A stretch of DNA of 64,000 nt from an uncultured Elusimicrobiales bacterium (GTDB lineage Bacteria > Elusimicrobiota > Elusimicrobia > Elusimicrobiales > Elusimicrobiaceae): positions 124,001-188,000 of the forward strand of contig CAJTJT010000001.1 in the NCBI GenBank assembly GCA_910576915.1, written 5' to 3'. The notes under the pieces were generated by a model that was given only the letters and a program-made list of their open reading frames with translations, was not told the origin of the DNA and searched no databases. Of the stretch, positions 16,183 through 25,278 are shown piece by piece (position 1 is the first letter of the stretch; the number at the start of each line of letters is the position of its first letter). Both the position numbers and the translations under genes were made by a program.

Positions 16183-17151
16183 ATGGCTGCCCCCGTATTA
16201 ACCGTCCGCGAGCTGCGGGTGGATTTTACCGTCGATAAACGCACCGTGCCCGTGTTGCGCGGGCTTTCGTATACCCTGGAAAAGGGCCGTATCTTGGCGG
16301 TGGTGGGGGAATCCGGAAGCGGGAAGACGGTGCATGCGCTGTCTCTTTTGCGGCTTTTGCCGCCGTGCGCGGATATTGCCGGGGGCGAAATTGTATTTAA
16401 CGGGCAAGATTTGCTTTCTCTTTCTCCTTCCGCTTTGCGCGACGTGCGCGGCAATAAAATTTCCATGATTTTTCAAGACCCTTCCTCCAGCTTAAACCCC
16501 GTGCTTACCATAGGGGAACAGCTGGAAGAAACGCTCCGCGCGCACCGCAAAATTTCGCGCGAAGAAGCCCGCCGGCAGGCGGCTCATCTGCTGACGAGCG
16601 TGGGTATCGCCGATGCGGAAAAACGCCTGGGCGAATATCCTTTCCAATTTTCGGGCGGCATGTGCCAGCGCGTGATGATCGCCATGGCGCTTGCGCTTTC
16701 GCCGGACGTGTTAATCGCCGATGAGCCGACTACCGCTTTGGATGTTACCATCCAGGCCCAGATTTTGGGACTCATGAAAGCGCTCCAGCAGGCGGCGGGT
16801 ACGGCGGTTATTTTTATTACGCACAACCTGGCGCTCGCCGCCCAAATCGCCGACGACGTGCTGGTGCTCTATGCCGGCCTGTGCATGGAAAAAGCCCCCG
16901 CCAAAGAACTGTTTTCGAACCCGCTCCACCCGTATACGCAGGGGTTGTTAAATTCGCTGGCGTCCCTTTCCCAAACGTGCGAGGAACTCCCGGCCATCGC
17001 CGGAAACCCGCCCGTACCGGGGGAGAATTTGCCCGGCTGTCCGTTTGCTCCGCGCTGTAATAAGGCGTTTGACAAGTGCCGCGCGTGTCTGCCGCCGCTG
17101 TTTGAAAAGAACGGCCGCCAGGTGCGCTGCTGGCTGGAGGAACCCAAATGA
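16183..17151 (+). CDS. Oligopeptide/dipeptide ABC transporter ATPase (DppD/OppD type)
   Basis: 322 residues. It supplies ATP hydrolysis for peptide import at the inner membrane. Visible motifs: Walker A GESGSGKT, signature FSGGMCQR, Walker B VLIADEPTTALD and the switch His in VIFITHN. The C-terminal oligopeptide-transporter extension has four Cys (CPFAPRCNKAFDKCRAC and a last C before WLEEP), the arrangement that binds an iron-sulfur cluster in DppD. ATG 16183 is chosen over an in-frame start at 16111 because the latter lies in the preceding terminator. The end overlaps the next ATPase gene by ATGA. Confidence 0.93.
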   Translation: MAAPVLTVRELRVDFTVDKRTVPVLRGLSYTLEKGRILAVVGESGSGKTVHALSLLRLLPPCADIAGGEIVFNGQDLLSLSPSALRDVRGNKISMIFQDPSSSLNPVLTIGEQLEETLRAHRKISREEARRQAAHLLTSVGIADAEKRLGEYPFQFSGGMCQRVMIAMALALSPDVLIADEPTTALDVTIQAQILGLMKALQQAAGTAVIFITHNLALAAQIADDVLVLYAGLCMEKAPAKELFSNPLHPYTQGLLNSLASLSQTCEELPAIAGNPPVPGENLPGCPFAPRCNKAFDKCRACLPPLFEKNGRQVRCWLEEPK

Positions 17152-18113
17152 CCGCGCGTGTGGAAATTAAAAATTTGTATAAAACGTATTTCCGCCGCAA
17201 ATGGCTGTTTGGCAAGGGGGAATCGTTCCCCGTGTTAAAAGACGTTACGTTATCCCTGCCCGAAAACAGCGTGCTGGGGCTGGTGGGAGAGTCCGGCTGC
17301 GGCAAAACGACGCTTTGCAAAGTGCTTTTGGGAATTGAAAAACCGACCTCCGGCACCGTGCTGGCGGACGGAAAAAACACGGCGGAAATTTCCAAAACCG
17401 TGTGGAAAAGCCTGCGCCGCGTGATGCAGGTGGTATACCAGGACCCGTATTCCAGCCTGGACCCGCGCATGAACGTGCGCCAGGTGCTAAGCGAACCGCT
17501 GGATATCCACGGGCTGAAAAAAGACCGCGCGGAACGGGAAACTTTTTTAAAAGGGTTATTGGCTTCCGTCGGAATGTCGGAAACGTTTTTAGACCGCTAT
17601 CCGCATGAATTTTCCGGCGGGCAGCGGCAGCGCATCTGTATCGCCCGCGCGCTTGCGCTTGAGCCTAAAATTTTAGTGGCGGACGAACCCGTTTCCGCCC
17701 TGGACGTATCCGTGCAGGCGCAGATTTTGAATTTGCTTAAAAAAATCAAGCGGGAACGCAAAATTTCCATGCTGTTTGTAACGCACGATTTTGCCGTCGC
17801 CCGGTTTTTGTGCGACGAAATCGCCGTGATGTATAAAGGGCGCATTGTGGAACGCGCGCCCGCCGAAGAAATTTTTACCCGTCCTCTTCACCCGTATACA
17901 CGGGCTTTGCTGGCCGCTGTGCCGCGGGTGGACGGAACCGGGTTCGCTTTGGCGGCCGGGACGCCGGGTGCGGAGCCCGGGCGTGAAAACTGGGCCTGTC
18001 CGTTTGCGCCGCGCTGTGCGGCGGCGACGGAAGATTGCCGCGCCCGTTGTTTTGAACTGAAAGAAGTATCGCCGCGCCACTGGTGCGCGTGCGGAGCCAT
18101 TTCCGCCGAATAA
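17148..18113 (+). CDS. Oligopeptide/dipeptide ABC transporter ATPase (DppF/OppF type)
   Basis: 321 residues, partner of the upstream ATPase. Walker A is GESGCGKT, the signature FSGGQRQRICIARAL, Walker B ILVADEPVSALD and the switch His in LFVTHDF. The C-terminal extension again has a Cys pattern (CPFAPRCAAATEDCRARC). In this transporter class the two ATPases form a heterodimer on the two permeases at 19283 and 20312. Fifteen bases separate it from the peptidase gene that follows. Confidence 0.93.
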   Translation: MTARVEIKNLYKTYFRRKWLFGKGESFPVLKDVTLSLPENSVLGLVGESGCGKTTLCKVLLGIEKPTSGTVLADGKNTAEISKTVWKSLRRVMQVVYQDPYSSLDPRMNVRQVLSEPLDIHGLKKDRAERETFLKGLLASVGMSETFLDRYPHEFSGGQRQRICIARALALEPKILVADEPVSALDVSVQAQILNLLKKIKRERKISMLFVTHDFAVARFLCDEIAVMYKGRIVERAPAEEIFTRPLHPYTRALLAAVPRVDGTGFALAAGTPGAEPGRENWACPFAPRCAAATEDCRARCFELKEVSPRHWCACGAISAE

Positions 18114-18128
18114 TACGGAGTATTTACC

Positions 18129-19274
18129 ATGAAATTAAACGAAAAAAGACTTGTTGAAACTTTCTTAAAATTAGCCCGGACGGACAGCGAATCGTACGAC
18201 GAACGCGCCATGCAGGAACTGGTTGAAAAGGAACTCAAAGAAATCGGCTGCCGCGTAACCGTGGACAACGCCGGGAAAAAGTACAACACAAACGCCAAAG
18301 GAAACGTAATTGCGTTTCTGCCCGGAACGGTTAAAAGCGCACCGTTTGTGCTGTGCTCCCACCTGGATACGGTAACGCCCGGAAAAGGGGTTAAACCCGT
18401 GGTTAAAAAAGATTGCATTACGTCGGACGGAACCACCGTGCTGGGCGGGGACGACAAAGCGGGCGTAGCGATTATTTTGGAAATTTTGCGTACGCTTAAA
18501 GAACAATCTCCCGCGCATCCGCCGGTAGAAGTGGTTTTTACGCTGTCGGAAGAAGTCGGGATGTTCGGCTCCAAAAATTTGGATTGTAAAAAACTCAAAG
18601 GCCGCGAAGGGCTGATTTTGGATAACGAAGAAGTGGATACGCTGCTTATCCAGGGCCCGGCCGTCAACACGATTGAAGTGTGGATAAAAGGGCTGGCCGC
18701 ACATGCGGGCGTTGCGCCCGAAAAAGGCATTTCCGCGTTGGAAGTGGCATCGTATGCACTCGGACAAATGAAGCTGGGCCGTATTGATAAAGACACCGTG
18801 GCCAACTTCGGCGTAGTAAAAGGCGGCAGCGCCACCAACGTGGTCATGCCGGAGTTGTATTTAAAAGGCGAAGCGCGCAGTCTGGTAAACGAAAAACTCG
18901 CCAAGCAGACCGCGCACATGAAGGCGTGTTTTGATAAAGCGGTCAAACGTTTTACCAAAAAAATCAACGGTAAAACCTGTAAGCCAGAAGTAAAATTTGT
19001 GGCGCAAGAGCGTTATCCCGCCGTACGCGTGGATAAAAAACACCCGGTAGTAAAATCCGCCGTGGCCGCCGCCAAAAAAGCGGGCGTTGCGCTTAAACCG
19101 ATTGCCTGCGGCGGCGGGTGCGACGCCAACGTGCTGGCCGGAAAAGGTTTTACGCTGCCCAACGTGGGCGTGGGCGTGCGCGACTGCCACTCTACCAAAG
19201 AAAAATTAATTTTGAAAGAATTTTTTGCCGCTTTCCACATTGTTTTGGAAACGCTGCTTTCCTATAAAAAATAA
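18129..19274 (+). CDS. PepT-like M20 peptidase
   Basis: 381 residues. Similar to peptidase T and M20 tripeptidases: LCSHLDTVTPG (zinc His and Asp), GGDDKAGVAI (bridging Asp), TLSEEVGMFG (catalytic Glu) and DCHSTKE near the end. A lid domain occupies about residues 185-300 (GLAAHAGVAPEKG). No signal peptide, so it acts in the cytoplasm. Its place between the ATPase and permease genes suggests that it cleaves the peptides which the transporter imports. A TACGGAG site precedes the ATG. Confidence 0.92.
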   Translation: MKLNEKRLVETFLKLARTDSESYDERAMQELVEKELKEIGCRVTVDNAGKKYNTNAKGNVIAFLPGTVKSAPFVLCSHLDTVTPGKGVKPVVKKDCITSDGTTVLGGDDKAGVAIILEILRTLKEQSPAHPPVEVVFTLSEEVGMFGSKNLDCKKLKGREGLILDNEEVDTLLIQGPAVNTIEVWIKGLAAHAGVAPEKGISALEVASYALGQMKLGRIDKDTVANFGVVKGGSATNVVMPELYLKGEARSLVNEKLAKQTAHMKACFDKAVKRFTKKINGKTCKPEVKFVAQERYPAVRVDKKHPVVKSAVAAAKKAGVALKPIACGGGCDANVLAGKGFTLPNVGVGVRDCHSTKEKLILKEFFAAFHIVLETLLSYKK

Positions 19275-19282
19275 AGGATTTT

Positions 19283-20308
19283 ATGCTCCGCTATATTTTA
19301 AGAAGACTTCTTTTGTTGCCGCTTGTGATTCTGGGTGTTACGTTTTTGCTCTTTTTCCTCACCCAGCGGCTCAGCCCCGAAATGCGCGCGTCTTTGTACG
19401 TAAAAGACCCGCGCCAAATGGGCTCTTTGGAAGAAGTCATCCGCAAATACGGTTTGCGCGACAACGTGTTTAAACAATACGGCCGCTGGCTTTCCAACGT
19501 AGCCCGCGGCGATTTGGGCTACAGCCCCAGCGCCAATATGCCCGTCGCCCGCGCGATTAAAGAGTATTTGCCCGCCACCATCCAGCTGGCGTTTGTAACT
19601 ATTCTGCTCGTCGTGTTTTTCGGCGTGTGGTTCGGCAGTTCATCGGCTGTGCATAAAGACAAATGGCAGGATATCGCCGCGCGTATGTTTAGCGTGGGCG
19701 GGTTTTCGCTCCCTATTTTTGTACTGGGGCTGCTCTTGTTGATGATTTTTTACGGCAAACTCGGCTGGTTTGCGCCGGGCGGATATTCTTTTCAAACAGA
19801 TATGGTGATTCACGGCGGGGCGTTTAAAACGTACACCGGGTTTTTGCTGGTGGACGCCCTGCTGAACGGAAACATGCGCGTATTTGGGGACGTTTTATCC
19901 CACCTGGTGCTTCCGGCGGTAACGCTGTGTATCGGTTCGTTTGCGCTCATGGTGCGCGTTATGCGCTCGAGCATGCTGGAAGAATTAAATAAAGATTACG
20001 TCCGCACCGCCCGCGCCAAAGGTTTGCCGGAAACGGCCGTCGTTTACAAGCACGCGGGCAAAAACGCCATTATTCCCGTAATTACGCTGGCCAGTATCCA
20101 ATTTATCCGCCTTTTGGGCGGGACGGTGATTGTGGAAACCATTTTCGATTACCCCGGTATCGGCCGCTTTGGCGTGCTGGCCGCGCAGCAGCTGGATATT
20201 GCCGGGATTTTGGGGTTTTCCTTAATGGTGGCGGTGCTGTTTGTCATCGGTAATTTACTGTCGGACATTTTATATACGGCGGTGGACCCGCGTATCCGGC
20301 TGGATTAA
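19283..20308 (+). CDS. Oligopeptide ABC transporter permease (DppB/OppB type)
   Basis: 341 residues with six transmembrane helices. The N-terminus MLRYILRRLLLLPLVILGVTF is typical of DppB. The cytoplasmic EAA loop is visible (VRTARAKGLPETAVVYKHAGKNA) followed by IPVITLASIQ and GGTVIVETIFDYPGIG. It lies 8 bases after the peptidase gene and 3 bases before the second permease, so it belongs to one operon. No substrate-binding protein is encoded in or beside this operon. Confidence 0.93.
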   Translation: MLRYILRRLLLLPLVILGVTFLLFFLTQRLSPEMRASLYVKDPRQMGSLEEVIRKYGLRDNVFKQYGRWLSNVARGDLGYSPSANMPVARAIKEYLPATIQLAFVTILLVVFFGVWFGSSSAVHKDKWQDIAARMFSVGGFSLPIFVLGLLLLMIFYGKLGWFAPGGYSFQTDMVIHGGAFKTYTGFLLVDALLNGNMRVFGDVLSHLVLPAVTLCIGSFALMVRVMRSSMLEELNKDYVRTARAKGLPETAVVYKHAGKNAIIPVITLASIQFIRLLGGTVIVETIFDYPGIGRFGVLAAQQLDIAGILGFSLMVAVLFVIGNLLSDILYTAVDPRIRLD

Positions 20309-20311
20309 ACT

Positions 20312-21187
20312 ATGCTGAAAAACCGTATTTTTAAACGTATTTTTACCAATAAAACCTCCCTGGCGGGGTTTATATTGGTATCGTTTTTTGCACTGGTCGC
20401 GCTGTTGGCGCCGCTATTGGCCCCCGCGCAGAACAAAAACAACCCGTACCAACTGCCGCAGAAAAGCTACCAAATCGCGCCCCAGCCGCCGTCCACCCAA
20501 AACTGGTTCGGCACCACCGAACAGCAGTATGATTTGTACTACGGCGTGGTGTGGGGGACGCGTCTTGCGTTTAAGGTAGGCGTAACGGTTACGTTTTTTG
20601 CGTTTTTAATCGGATTATTCGTCGGCGGGACGGCGGCGTATTTCGGCGGGAAGGTGGACGAAACGCTCATGCGCCTGACGGACGTGGTGTTTGCCGTGCC
20701 TTCGTTGGTGCTTGCCATGGTGATTGCCGCCATGCTGGGGCCGGATATTAAAAATATGATGATTGCCCTTACCGCCGTAGCGTGGCCGTCTTATGCGCGT
20801 TTGGTGCGCGGGGATATTTTGTCCGTCAAACAGCGCGGATACGTAACCGCCGCGCGGACCTTGGGCGCGCGCGGGCCGCGCATTTTACTCCGGCACATTC
20901 TGCCTAATTCCATTTATCCGTCCGTCGTAGTGGCCAGTTTGGATATCGGCTACGTGGTGCTGACGGCGGCTTCGCTGTCTTTTTTGGGGTTGGGCGCACA
21001 GCCCGGCACCGCCGATTGGGGGCAGTTAATCGCCATGGCGCGCAACTGGGTGCTGGGGACGGCGCAAAATCCGTTTGCGTATTGGTACACCGTCGCCGCG
21101 CCGGGCGGAGCGATTTTTCTGTTTGTGCTGGGCTGGAACCTGCTGGGGGACGCTTTCCGCGATATTTTGGACCCCAGGCAGGCGTAA
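20312..21187 (+). CDS. Oligopeptide ABC transporter permease (DppC/OppC type)
   Basis: 291 residues. A DppC-type N-terminal helix and a periplasmic loop precede five further helices. The EAA loop is visible as YVTAARTLGARGPRILLRHILPN. It forms a heterodimer with the DppB-type permease encoded three bases upstream. It is the last transporter gene in the unit; the acyl-CoA synthetase gene follows after about 45 bases with its own TATAAT box. Confidence 0.93.
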   Translation: MLKNRIFKRIFTNKTSLAGFILVSFFALVALLAPLLAPAQNKNNPYQLPQKSYQIAPQPPSTQNWFGTTEQQYDLYYGVVWGTRLAFKVGVTVTFFAFLIGLFVGGTAAYFGGKVDETLMRLTDVVFAVPSLVLAMVIAAMLGPDIKNMMIALTAVAWPSYARLVRGDILSVKQRGYVTAARTLGARGPRILLRHILPNSIYPSVVVASLDIGYVVLTAASLSFLGLGAQPGTADWGQLIAMARNWVLGTAQNPFAYWYTVAAPGGAIFLFVLGWNLLGDAFRDILDPRQA

Positions 21188-21232
21188 TATACTAAAATAA
21201 AAGAAAGATTTACTTATAATTATGAGGTGCCT

Positions 21233-22855
21233 ATGATTCGCCGCAAAGATTTGTATACCGCTTTATCCGACAGTGCGTTCCGCTTTCCGGACAAAATCGC
21301 GCTGGTGGAAGCGGGGACGGGCAAAGAAGTTTCTTACCACGAACTTTTGATGCAGGTGGACCGCGCCGCCGATATGTTTTTTGAACACGGCATTCGCAAA
21401 GGGGACCGCGTGGCCATCGTTCACCGCAACGCCATTGATACGGTGGTGGCCAACTTCGGCCTCTACAAATTGGGCGCGGTCAGCATTCCCGTCAACTTCA
21501 TGGTGACAAAGCAGGAAGAAATCCAATACATTTTAAATAATTCGGGCGCCAAAGCCGTGGTTACGCAGGCGGAATTTATCCGCCATTACGTAAAAGCGCT
21601 GCCCGATACGCCGGAAGTAAAATACATTTTTACCACGGACGAAATTCCGTCTTCCGCCGCCGAAACGCCGTGCGTGCAGAAATTTTGGGACGAGGTGGAA
21701 AAGTCCGTCCCGCACGACGAAACCGCTTCCGCCCAGGCGGACGTGGAAGATTTGGCGTTTATTTTGTACACCTCCGGCACCACCGGGCTGCCCAAAGGGG
21801 CGATGCTGACGCACGGAAACTTGGCGTCCAACGTTATTTCCTGCGCGCAGATTTTTAAAGTGACGGACGAAGACTGCTTTTTGTGCCTGCTGCCGATGTT
21901 CCACTCGTTCGCGTGGACGGCGTGCGTAGTGATTCCGCTGTACCTTAATTTAAAAGTGGTGATTGTGGCCAACGTAATGCCCGCCAGCAAATGGCTGGGG
22001 GCGATGGGTTCGGAAAAAGTTACCATTATTTTGGCCGTACCGCAAATTTACGCCGTGCTTTCCAAAGAAGCCAAAGGGTTAAAACGGCTGTATCTGCGCT
22101 TTTGGCCGTTCAAAAACGTGCGCTTTGCCGTGTCCGGCGCGGCGCCTTTGACGCAGGAAATTAAAGACCGTTTTGAGCAAAAAATCGGCGTGCCGATACT
22201 GGAAGGCTACGGCCTTACCGAAACGAGCCCGGTGCTGAGCGTCAATACCGAGGAACTACAAAAAATTAAATCTGTCGGCCCGGCCATTCCCGCCGTTAGC
22301 ACGATTGTGCTGGATGACGAAGGCAACGAAGTGCCCCGCAACAAAGAAGGCGAGCTGTGCGTAAAGGGCCCCAACATTTTCAAAGGTTACTGGGGCAACG
22401 AAACCGCCACTCGTGACGCGTTTACCGAAGACGGCTGGTTTAAGACGGGCGACATCGTGGAAATTGACGACGACGGTTTTATCTTCATCAAAGATCGCAA
22501 AAAAGACATGATTATCATTAAAGGGCTGAAAGTTTTTTCCGCGCAGGTGGAAGCCGTTATTTGCGAACATCCCGGCATTGAAGAATGTGCCATTATCGGC
22601 GTGCCGGACGGCCGCGGCGGCGAATTTGTGAAGCTCTACGCCGTCAAAAAAGAAGGCGCGGAAATTGACCCTGCCGAATTTCGGAAATTCTTAAAAACGC
22701 ATTTGGACAATTATAAACGCCCGCGCGATTTCGAGTTTGTAGAATCCCTGCCCAAAAACGCCTTGCGCAAGGTGCTCAAACGCGAACTGCGCAAAGACGC
22801 CGTGGCCAAACTGGCCGCGCGCGGCGGTGCGGAAGCGGAGGAATCCCTTGGCTGA
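21233..22855 (+). CDS. Long-chain acyl-CoA synthetase-type AMP-binding enzyme
   Basis: 540 residues. It would activate a fatty acid to acyl-AMP and then acyl-CoA. The AMP-binding P-loop is visible as LYTSGTTGLPKGAM, the A5 motif as LEGYGLTETSPV, A7 as GWFKTGDIVEID, A8 as KDMIIIKGLKVF and the catalytic Lys near the end (NALRKVLKRELR). ATG 21233 lies next to GAGGTG and is preferred over the GTG at 21227. The following CCA enzyme gene overlaps its 3' end. Fatty acid specificity is inferred from overall FadD-like layout. Confidence 0.92.
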   Translation: MIRRKDLYTALSDSAFRFPDKIALVEAGTGKEVSYHELLMQVDRAADMFFEHGIRKGDRVAIVHRNAIDTVVANFGLYKLGAVSIPVNFMVTKQEEIQYILNNSGAKAVVTQAEFIRHYVKALPDTPEVKYIFTTDEIPSSAAETPCVQKFWDEVEKSVPHDETASAQADVEDLAFILYTSGTTGLPKGAMLTHGNLASNVISCAQIFKVTDEDCFLCLLPMFHSFAWTACVVIPLYLNLKVVIVANVMPASKWLGAMGSEKVTIILAVPQIYAVLSKEAKGLKRLYLRFWPFKNVRFAVSGAAPLTQEIKDRFEQKIGVPILEGYGLTETSPVLSVNTEELQKIKSVGPAIPAVSTIVLDDEGNEVPRNKEGELCVKGPNIFKGYWGNETATRDAFTEDGWFKTGDIVEIDDDGFIFIKDRKKDMIIIKGLKVFSAQVEAVICEHPGIEECAIIGVPDGRGGEFVKLYAVKKEGAEIDPAEFRKFLKTHLDNYKRPRDFEFVESLPKNALRKVLKRELRKDAVAKLAARGGAEAEESLG

Positions 22856-24374
22856 TTTGGCGCGCGTTTTGGCCGAGGTTGTTCCGTCTGCCCACTACGT
22901 GGGGGGAATTGTGCGCGGCAGTTTGATGCGCAAGGATTCTTCGGACATTGACCTCGCACTCCCGCCGCAGGACGTAAAGCCCGCCGCCCTGGCGCTTGCC
23001 AAAAAACTAAAAGCCGCCGCGTTTGAAATGGACGCGGAGTTCGGCGTGTGGCGGCTGGTGACGCATAAGGATAAAGTCCAAATCGATTTAACCGCTTACC
23101 AGGGAAAAGATTTGAAAGCGGACCTCCTGCGCCGGGATTTTACGTTTAATTCGCTGGCGTACCCGGTGTCGGCTGTGCCGGAAATCCAAATCAAAAAACA
23201 GAAAGACGGAACCGCCAAAATCCGGCTTACTAAACTTAAAAGAGATTTAATCGTCGATTTGTCCGGCGGCCTTGCGGACGTGTCCGCCAAAGTGATCCGC
23301 ATGAACAACCCGCGCGTATTTAAGGACGATCCGCTGCGTATGCTGCGCGCGTTCCGTTCGGCGGCGGAACTCGGCTTTTCTATCGATGAAAAAACACTGA
23401 AGCAAATTCAAAAAGATGCCGCGCTGATTTCCCAGCCCGCCGGGGAACGCGTGCAGGAAGAACTCCTGCGGCTGTTTGCCACCTCCAAGGCGTATGAAAA
23501 TTTGATGTTAATGGATAAGTACGGGCTTTTGACCGCGCTTTTCCCGGAACTGGAACCCCAGCGCACCTGCGCCGAAGTGTATTACGGCAAAGGCGGCGTG
23601 TTAAAACATACGCTGGACGTGTTCCGCCGCATGGAGTATCTTTTAGACAATTTGCCCAAGGCCTTTAGCAAGTACGCCAAAAAACTGGCGCCCGTGGCCG
23701 TGAGCAAGCCTCTTTTCAAAATGGCCGCCCTGTTGCACGACGTAGCCAAGCCCGCCACCGCCAAAGTGCAGGGGGACCGGCTGCGCTTCTTCTATCACGA
23801 AGAAAAAGGCGCCAAAATGGCAAAAGTAATTTTGGAGCGGCTGCATTATTCCCGCGCCGACATGCGCCTTATCTGCGCGATGATCGGCGAGCATCTGCGC
23901 CCCAGCAACCTGGCCAGTAACGACGTAATCACCGACCGCGGGGCATTCCACTTTTTCCGCGATTTGGGCGAAGCCGGCGTGCCCATGCTCTTGTTGTGCT
24001 GGGCCGACTACGCCAGCTACGTAACCGACGCACAGCTTAAACGTATTCTGCCCAAAAGCGCGGACCGCATGCTGACGATTGCCCAGGCGCAAAAAACGGC
24101 CAATATCGGCAAAACCCTGCGCCATATGCAGGTGTTAAATCTGCTTTTAAAGAAATTTTTTGACCAGCCGAAAAAAGTCCGCCCCGCGCGGATTATTACC
24201 GGGCGGGACGTGATGGACGTTTTATCCCTGCCGCCGAGCCCCAAAATCGGCGAGATTTTGGACGCGGTGGCCGACGCGCAGGTGGACGGCACGGTGACGG
24301 ACCGCGAAAGCGCGCTTGCGTTTTTAAAAACGTTAGACCTTCGCGGCCAGCATGTTCACCTGTCAAAAAAATAA
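22848..24374 (+). CDS. cca: CCA-adding enzyme / poly(A) polymerase family nucleotidyltransferase
   Basis: About 508 residues. The class II nucleotidyltransferase head is present: VGGIVRGSLMRKDSSDIDLAL with two catalytic Asp, RRDFTFNSLAYPV, then DPLRMLRAFRSAAELGF. An HD domain follows (LKHTLDVFRRMEY, ALLHDVAKPAT). It would add or repair CCA at tRNA 3' ends; the tRNA-Gly at 24440 lacks an encoded CCA. A TTG start at 22848, six bases after GGAGG, is preferred over the GTG at 22827. It overlaps the acyl-CoA synthetase gene. Confidence 0.9.
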   Translation: MADLARVLAEVVPSAHYVGGIVRGSLMRKDSSDIDLALPPQDVKPAALALAKKLKAAAFEMDAEFGVWRLVTHKDKVQIDLTAYQGKDLKADLLRRDFTFNSLAYPVSAVPEIQIKKQKDGTAKIRLTKLKRDLIVDLSGGLADVSAKVIRMNNPRVFKDDPLRMLRAFRSAAELGFSIDEKTLKQIQKDAALISQPAGERVQEELLRLFATSKAYENLMLMDKYGLLTALFPELEPQRTCAEVYYGKGGVLKHTLDVFRRMEYLLDNLPKAFSKYAKKLAPVAVSKPLFKMAALLHDVAKPATAKVQGDRLRFFYHEEKGAKMAKVILERLHYSRADMRLICAMIGEHLRPSNLASNDVITDRGAFHFFRDLGEAGVPMLLLCWADYASYVTDAQLKRILPKSADRMLTIAQAQKTANIGKTLRHMQVLNLLLKKFFDQPKKVRPARIITGRDVMDVLSLPPSPKIGEILDAVADAQVDGTVTDRESALAFLKTLDLRGQHVHLSKK

Positions 24375-24389
24375 CGGCGCATAAAACAG

Positions 24390-24418
24390 TTGTGCCGGAC
24401 GGTAAACTTTGCTAAAAT
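24390..24418 (+). promoter_or_regulatory. Promoter of tRNA-Gly
   Basis: TTGTGC (24390-24395) and TAAAAT (24413-24418) with a 17-base spacer, about 21 bases before the tRNA. Confidence 0.55.
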
Positions 24419-24439
24419 AAATTGCAGCAGACGTTTATT

Positions 24440-24510
24440 GCGGGCGTGGTTCAATGGTAGAATGGAAGCTTCCCAAGCTTTAGACGAGGGTTCGATTCCC
24501 TTCGCCCGCT
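24440..24510 (+). tRNA. tRNA-Gly (CCC)
   Basis: The acceptor stem GCGGGCG pairs with CGCCCGC. The D arm (GTTCAATGGTAGAAT), the anticodon loop TTCCCAA with anticodon CCC and the T arm GAGGG-TTCGATT-CCCTT are all present. CCA is not encoded. It lies just upstream of the CBM48-like gene and after cca. Confidence 0.95.
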
Positions 24511-24529
24511 TTTTTTATCAGGGAAAACT

Positions 24530-25216
24530 ATGGAAAACGAAAACCTGGATTTAGACGTAAAACCCGCCGGAAACAAAGACCTTTGGCTTTTCCTCATTAT
24601 CGTGGACATTATTTTTATGTGCGTGTTCGGGTTTTTCCTGTACAAGCATTTTTCCGTCAGTCTGTTTAACGGCGCGCAGGTGCGCGCGGAACAACCGGCC
24701 GACGTTTCGGCCCCCGCAGAAGAGACGCTGCCTGTGGTTGACGTAGAAACCGTAATGCCGATTGAAACCACTTCCGTGGCCGCCGCTCCCGCGGAGGCGA
24801 AACCCGAAAAAGTGCAGCCCGCCGCGCCGAAAGAAAAACCTGCGGCCGAACCCGTGGAAGTGCCTTTGACGGCGCTTATCCCCGCCGAACCCGCCAAAGC
24901 GGAAGAACCGAAAGCGGAGCCCGAAGAGAAACCCGCCGCCGAAGCCAAAAAAAGCGTGATTGTGGCCGTGAATCCCAAGAGCTCCAAATACCGCCGCGTA
25001 ACGTTCCGCTGGTTTGGCGAAGGCAAAAAAGTTTCCATCGTAAGCGGGTTTACCATGTCCAAACCCCAGCCGCTTAAAAAGAAAAACGGTTATTGGGAAA
25101 CGACGCTTTCCATCGCGCCCGGGACGTATAAGTTCTTATACATTGTCGACGGCGTGAATACGCGGGACCCGTACGCCGAAGAAAAAGACGGCCGTTCCGT
25201 GTTAATCGTTGAATAA
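24530..25216 (+). CDS. Inner-membrane-anchored protein with CBM48-like domain
   Basis: 228 residues. One transmembrane helix lies at about residues 18-38 (LWLFLIIVDIIFMCVFGFFL). An Ala/Pro/Glu/Lys-rich linker spans roughly 60-140. The C-terminal 80 residues resemble the glycogen-binding domain of AMPK beta and isoamylase N-domains: VTFRWFGEGKKVSIV, then a conserved Trp-containing strand and YKFLYIVDGVNTRDPYA. The arrangement suggests a membrane-tethered glycan or maltodextrin sensor. No enzyme domain is attached. Function is inferred only from the domain. A terminator follows. Confidence 0.8.
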   Translation: MENENLDLDVKPAGNKDLWLFLIIVDIIFMCVFGFFLYKHFSVSLFNGAQVRAEQPADVSAPAEETLPVVDVETVMPIETTSVAAAPAEAKPEKVQPAAPKEKPAAEPVEVPLTALIPAEPAKAEEPKAEPEEKPAAEAKKSVIVAVNPKSSKYRRVTFRWFGEGKKVSIVSGFTMSKPQPLKKKNGYWETTLSIAPGTYKFLYIVDGVNTRDPYAEEKDGRSVLIVE

Positions 25217-25238
25217 ATTTAATGTAAAACTACAAAGA

Positions 25239-25266
25239 GCCCCGTTCGTAAGAGCGGGGTTTTTTT
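25239..25266 (+). terminator. Terminator after CBM48-like gene
   Basis: GCCCCGTTC pairs imperfectly with AGCGGGG around GTAAG; seven T follow. Confidence 0.8.
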
Positions 25267-25278
25267 AAAGGTGCCCGT

